NCBI GenBank assembly: GCA_021300155.1
Contig: JAJTID010000005.1
Location: 124,001 to 188,000, forward strand
Source: Pirellula sp.
Lineage (GTDB): Bacteria > Planctomycetota > Planctomycetia > Pirellulales > Pirellulaceae
Length of the DNA: 64,000 bases
Direction: 5' to 3'
This document shows, one piece after another, positions 62,918 to 64,000 of the stretch; the stretch's first letter is position 1; every line of letters begins with the position of its first letter. Made by a program: the position numbers and the translations under genes. The notes below the pieces were generated by a model. It did not search any database and had not been told where the DNA came from. It was given only the letters and a program-made list of their open reading frames with translations.

Positions 62918-64000
62918 ATGGATAGCAAACCTAACAGCATACAAAACCTTTTGGAAACCGATGGATTTGGCGAATTGGCCACTTCGGTGAAGGTTTCATC
63001 GAAGCGTTGGGCGATGAATTTCTTCCCAAATCTACGCGATGCTTCGATTCGCTGGTCCGAGGATGATGCTGGAGCATTGGCCGCATCGGTGGCATATTAT
63101 CTCGCATTGTCTCTTTTTCCATTGATGCTTTTGTTGACTTCGGGAATCGGCATCTTTCTGGAATTTTCTAGTTTGGGCCGGGATGCCGAGTACAAAATTC
63201 TGACGATCGTGGAGCAGCAAGCTTCTCCGGTCGTGAAGCATCAAATTGAGGAAGTGTTAAAGCAATTGAGAAATCAATCGATGGTCAGCGGCCCCTTTGG
63301 CGTCGTGACCGCTATCCTCGCCGCTATTGGAGTTTTTGCTCAAATCGATCGTGGATTTGATCGCATCTTTCGAATTCCAACGAAAAGGGAGGCGACTGTT
63401 CGCCGTACCATCTATCGGTTGGTTCGGCATCGATGCTTTGCTTTTCTGATGCTTGTCTGTTTGGGTGGAACCATCCTCATCTTGTTTGCAACAAGTATGA
63501 TATTGTCGCAACTGCGGTCCATGACGGGAAGCAATCTCCCTAGCTTGAAGCACGTGTTTGGTGTATTCGACTTGGGCTTTGCAATCTTGACCAATGCGAT
63601 GTTGTTCTCGTTGGTTTATCGATGGTTGCCTAAAAAACCAGTCGCTTGGTTTGATGCCATGCGAGGCGGGTTGCTCGCAGCCATCATCTGGGAATTGGGA
63701 CGCACAGCGATGGGAATGTTCTTGATCGGGATGCGCTATACATCAGCCTATGGTGCCATCGGATCATTTATCGCGATATTGCTTTGGTGCTACTATGGAA
63801 TCTCCATTTTGTTTTTTGGTGCGGAGTATGTCCAAGTATTGGAATTAAAAAGACGGGTTCGAGAAGCCGAGCGTGAGACAAATTCTCCAACCCAAGAATG
63901 CATGAGCAATGTAACTAGCGAATTTGATTACAATGAGTTGCCATCCGAGAGAGTTTCCTTCAGTGAATCGGGAAGGCAAATTTCTCTACTAGATGATTCC
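62918..64000 (+). CDS. YihY/BrkB family inner membrane protein (runs off window end)
   Basis: 361 codons are open without a stop to the last base. Start at the ATG at 62918. Features of the YihY/BrkB (formerly RNase BN) family: DDAGALAASVAYYLALSLFP, a membrane helix SGIGIFL, FGVVTAILAAIGVFAQIDRGFDRIF, then helices FAFLMLVCLGGTILILFA, NAMLFSLVYRWLP and the diagnostic YTSAYGAIGSFIAILLWCYYGISILFFGAEY. About six membrane segments with a soluble charged C-terminal tail that is still open. Proposed transporter or membrane stress role; function unknown in planctomycetes. Confidence 0.93.
   Translation, partial: MDSKPNSIQNLLETDGFGELATSVKVSSKRWAMNFFPNLRDASIRWSEDDAGALAASVAYYLALSLFPLMLLLTSGIGIFLEFSSLGRDAEYKILTIVEQQASPVVKHQIEEVLKQLRNQSMVSGPFGVVTAILAAIGVFAQIDRGFDRIFRIPTKREATVRRTIYRLVRHRCFAFLMLVCLGGTILILFATSMILSQLRSMTGSNLPSLKHVFGVFDLGFAILTNAMLFSLVYRWLPKKPVAWFDAMRGGLLAAIIWELGRTAMGMFLIGMRYTSAYGAIGSFIAILLWCYYGISILFFGAEYVQVLELKRRVREAERETNSPTQECMSNVTSEFDYNELPSERVSFSESGRQISLLDDS

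Overview
The window looks like a chromosomal segment of a planctomycete, most likely of the Pirellulaceae / Rhodopirellula type. The evidence is the gene families present: secreted Cys-type sulfatases, a DUF1501 gene next to a PSD1 (DUF1549/DUF1553) gene with a heme-binding CxxCH, a DUF1080 protein, several Gfo/Idh/MocA oxidoreductases, a membrane-bound-dehydrogenase-like cytochrome c/propeller protein, an AP2-like protein, a DUF2339 protein, and many short secreted or hypothetical proteins. Base composition is near balanced. Shine-Dalgarno sequences are present upstream of only some genes, and GTG/TTG starts occur. I found no rRNA, tRNA, CRISPR array, complete insertion sequence or phage module.

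Layout, left to right. 1-1.9 kb (minus): start of an ABC ATPase, the TruC pseudouridine synthase and an AP2-like DNA-binding protein. 2.0-5.7 kb: a sulfatase convergent with a Tat-exported prenyltransferase-repeat protein, an 18-bp tandem repeat array, and cysK. 5.8-12.2 kb: a sugar-catabolic island. DUF1080 hydrolase and a BadF-type sugar kinase diverge from a cupin (phosphomannose-isomerase-like), a TIM-barrel isomerase/epimerase and a Gfo/Idh/MocA dehydrogenase; two fused gene remnants follow. 12.2-15.2 kb (minus): a double-DUF3467 protein, gatA and a RluA-family synthase. 15.5-18.5 kb: PilT, a secreted methyltransferase, RuvX and a small secreted protein. 18.5-21.8 kb (minus): three translationally coupled genes for cell-surface glycan or lipid-sugar transfer (methyltransferase, internally shortened GT2, GT39-like membrane protein). 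21.9-27 kb: rsmE with xylB, then a lipoprotein coupled to an RlmI-type rRNA methyltransferase.

27-30.4 kb holds an unusual fusion of a universal stress protein domain to a GspE/PilB ATPase, and a LamG protein. 30.8-38.3 kb (plus): a large DUF2339 membrane protein, an M48 peptidase, a secreted protein with an HExxH site, and a second sulfatase with a HEAT-like tail. 38.3-40.2 kb is a gene-poor stretch with small genes, one of them Imm32-like. 40.2-51.0 kb (minus): cytochrome c/propeller protein, Gfo/Idh/MocA, the ABC-F ATPase Uup, DUF1501 and PSD1. 51-55.3 kb (minus): aldehyde dehydrogenase, SNF2 helicase and its hypothetical partner. 55.5-60.1 kb: planctomycete hypothetical proteins and a metallophosphoesterase. 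60.2-64 kb: PhoR-like histidine kinase, Sua5/TsaC, and the start of a YihY/BrkB membrane protein running off the end.

The most interesting items are the UspA-GspE fusion, the putative keto-sugar cluster with its chimeric pseudogene, the GT2 lacking its middle third, two dispersed hairpin repeats, and an exported protein of unknown family with an HExxH motif. No single undescribed multi-gene defence or secretion system stood out. All family calls come from reading motifs by eye, without database searches.
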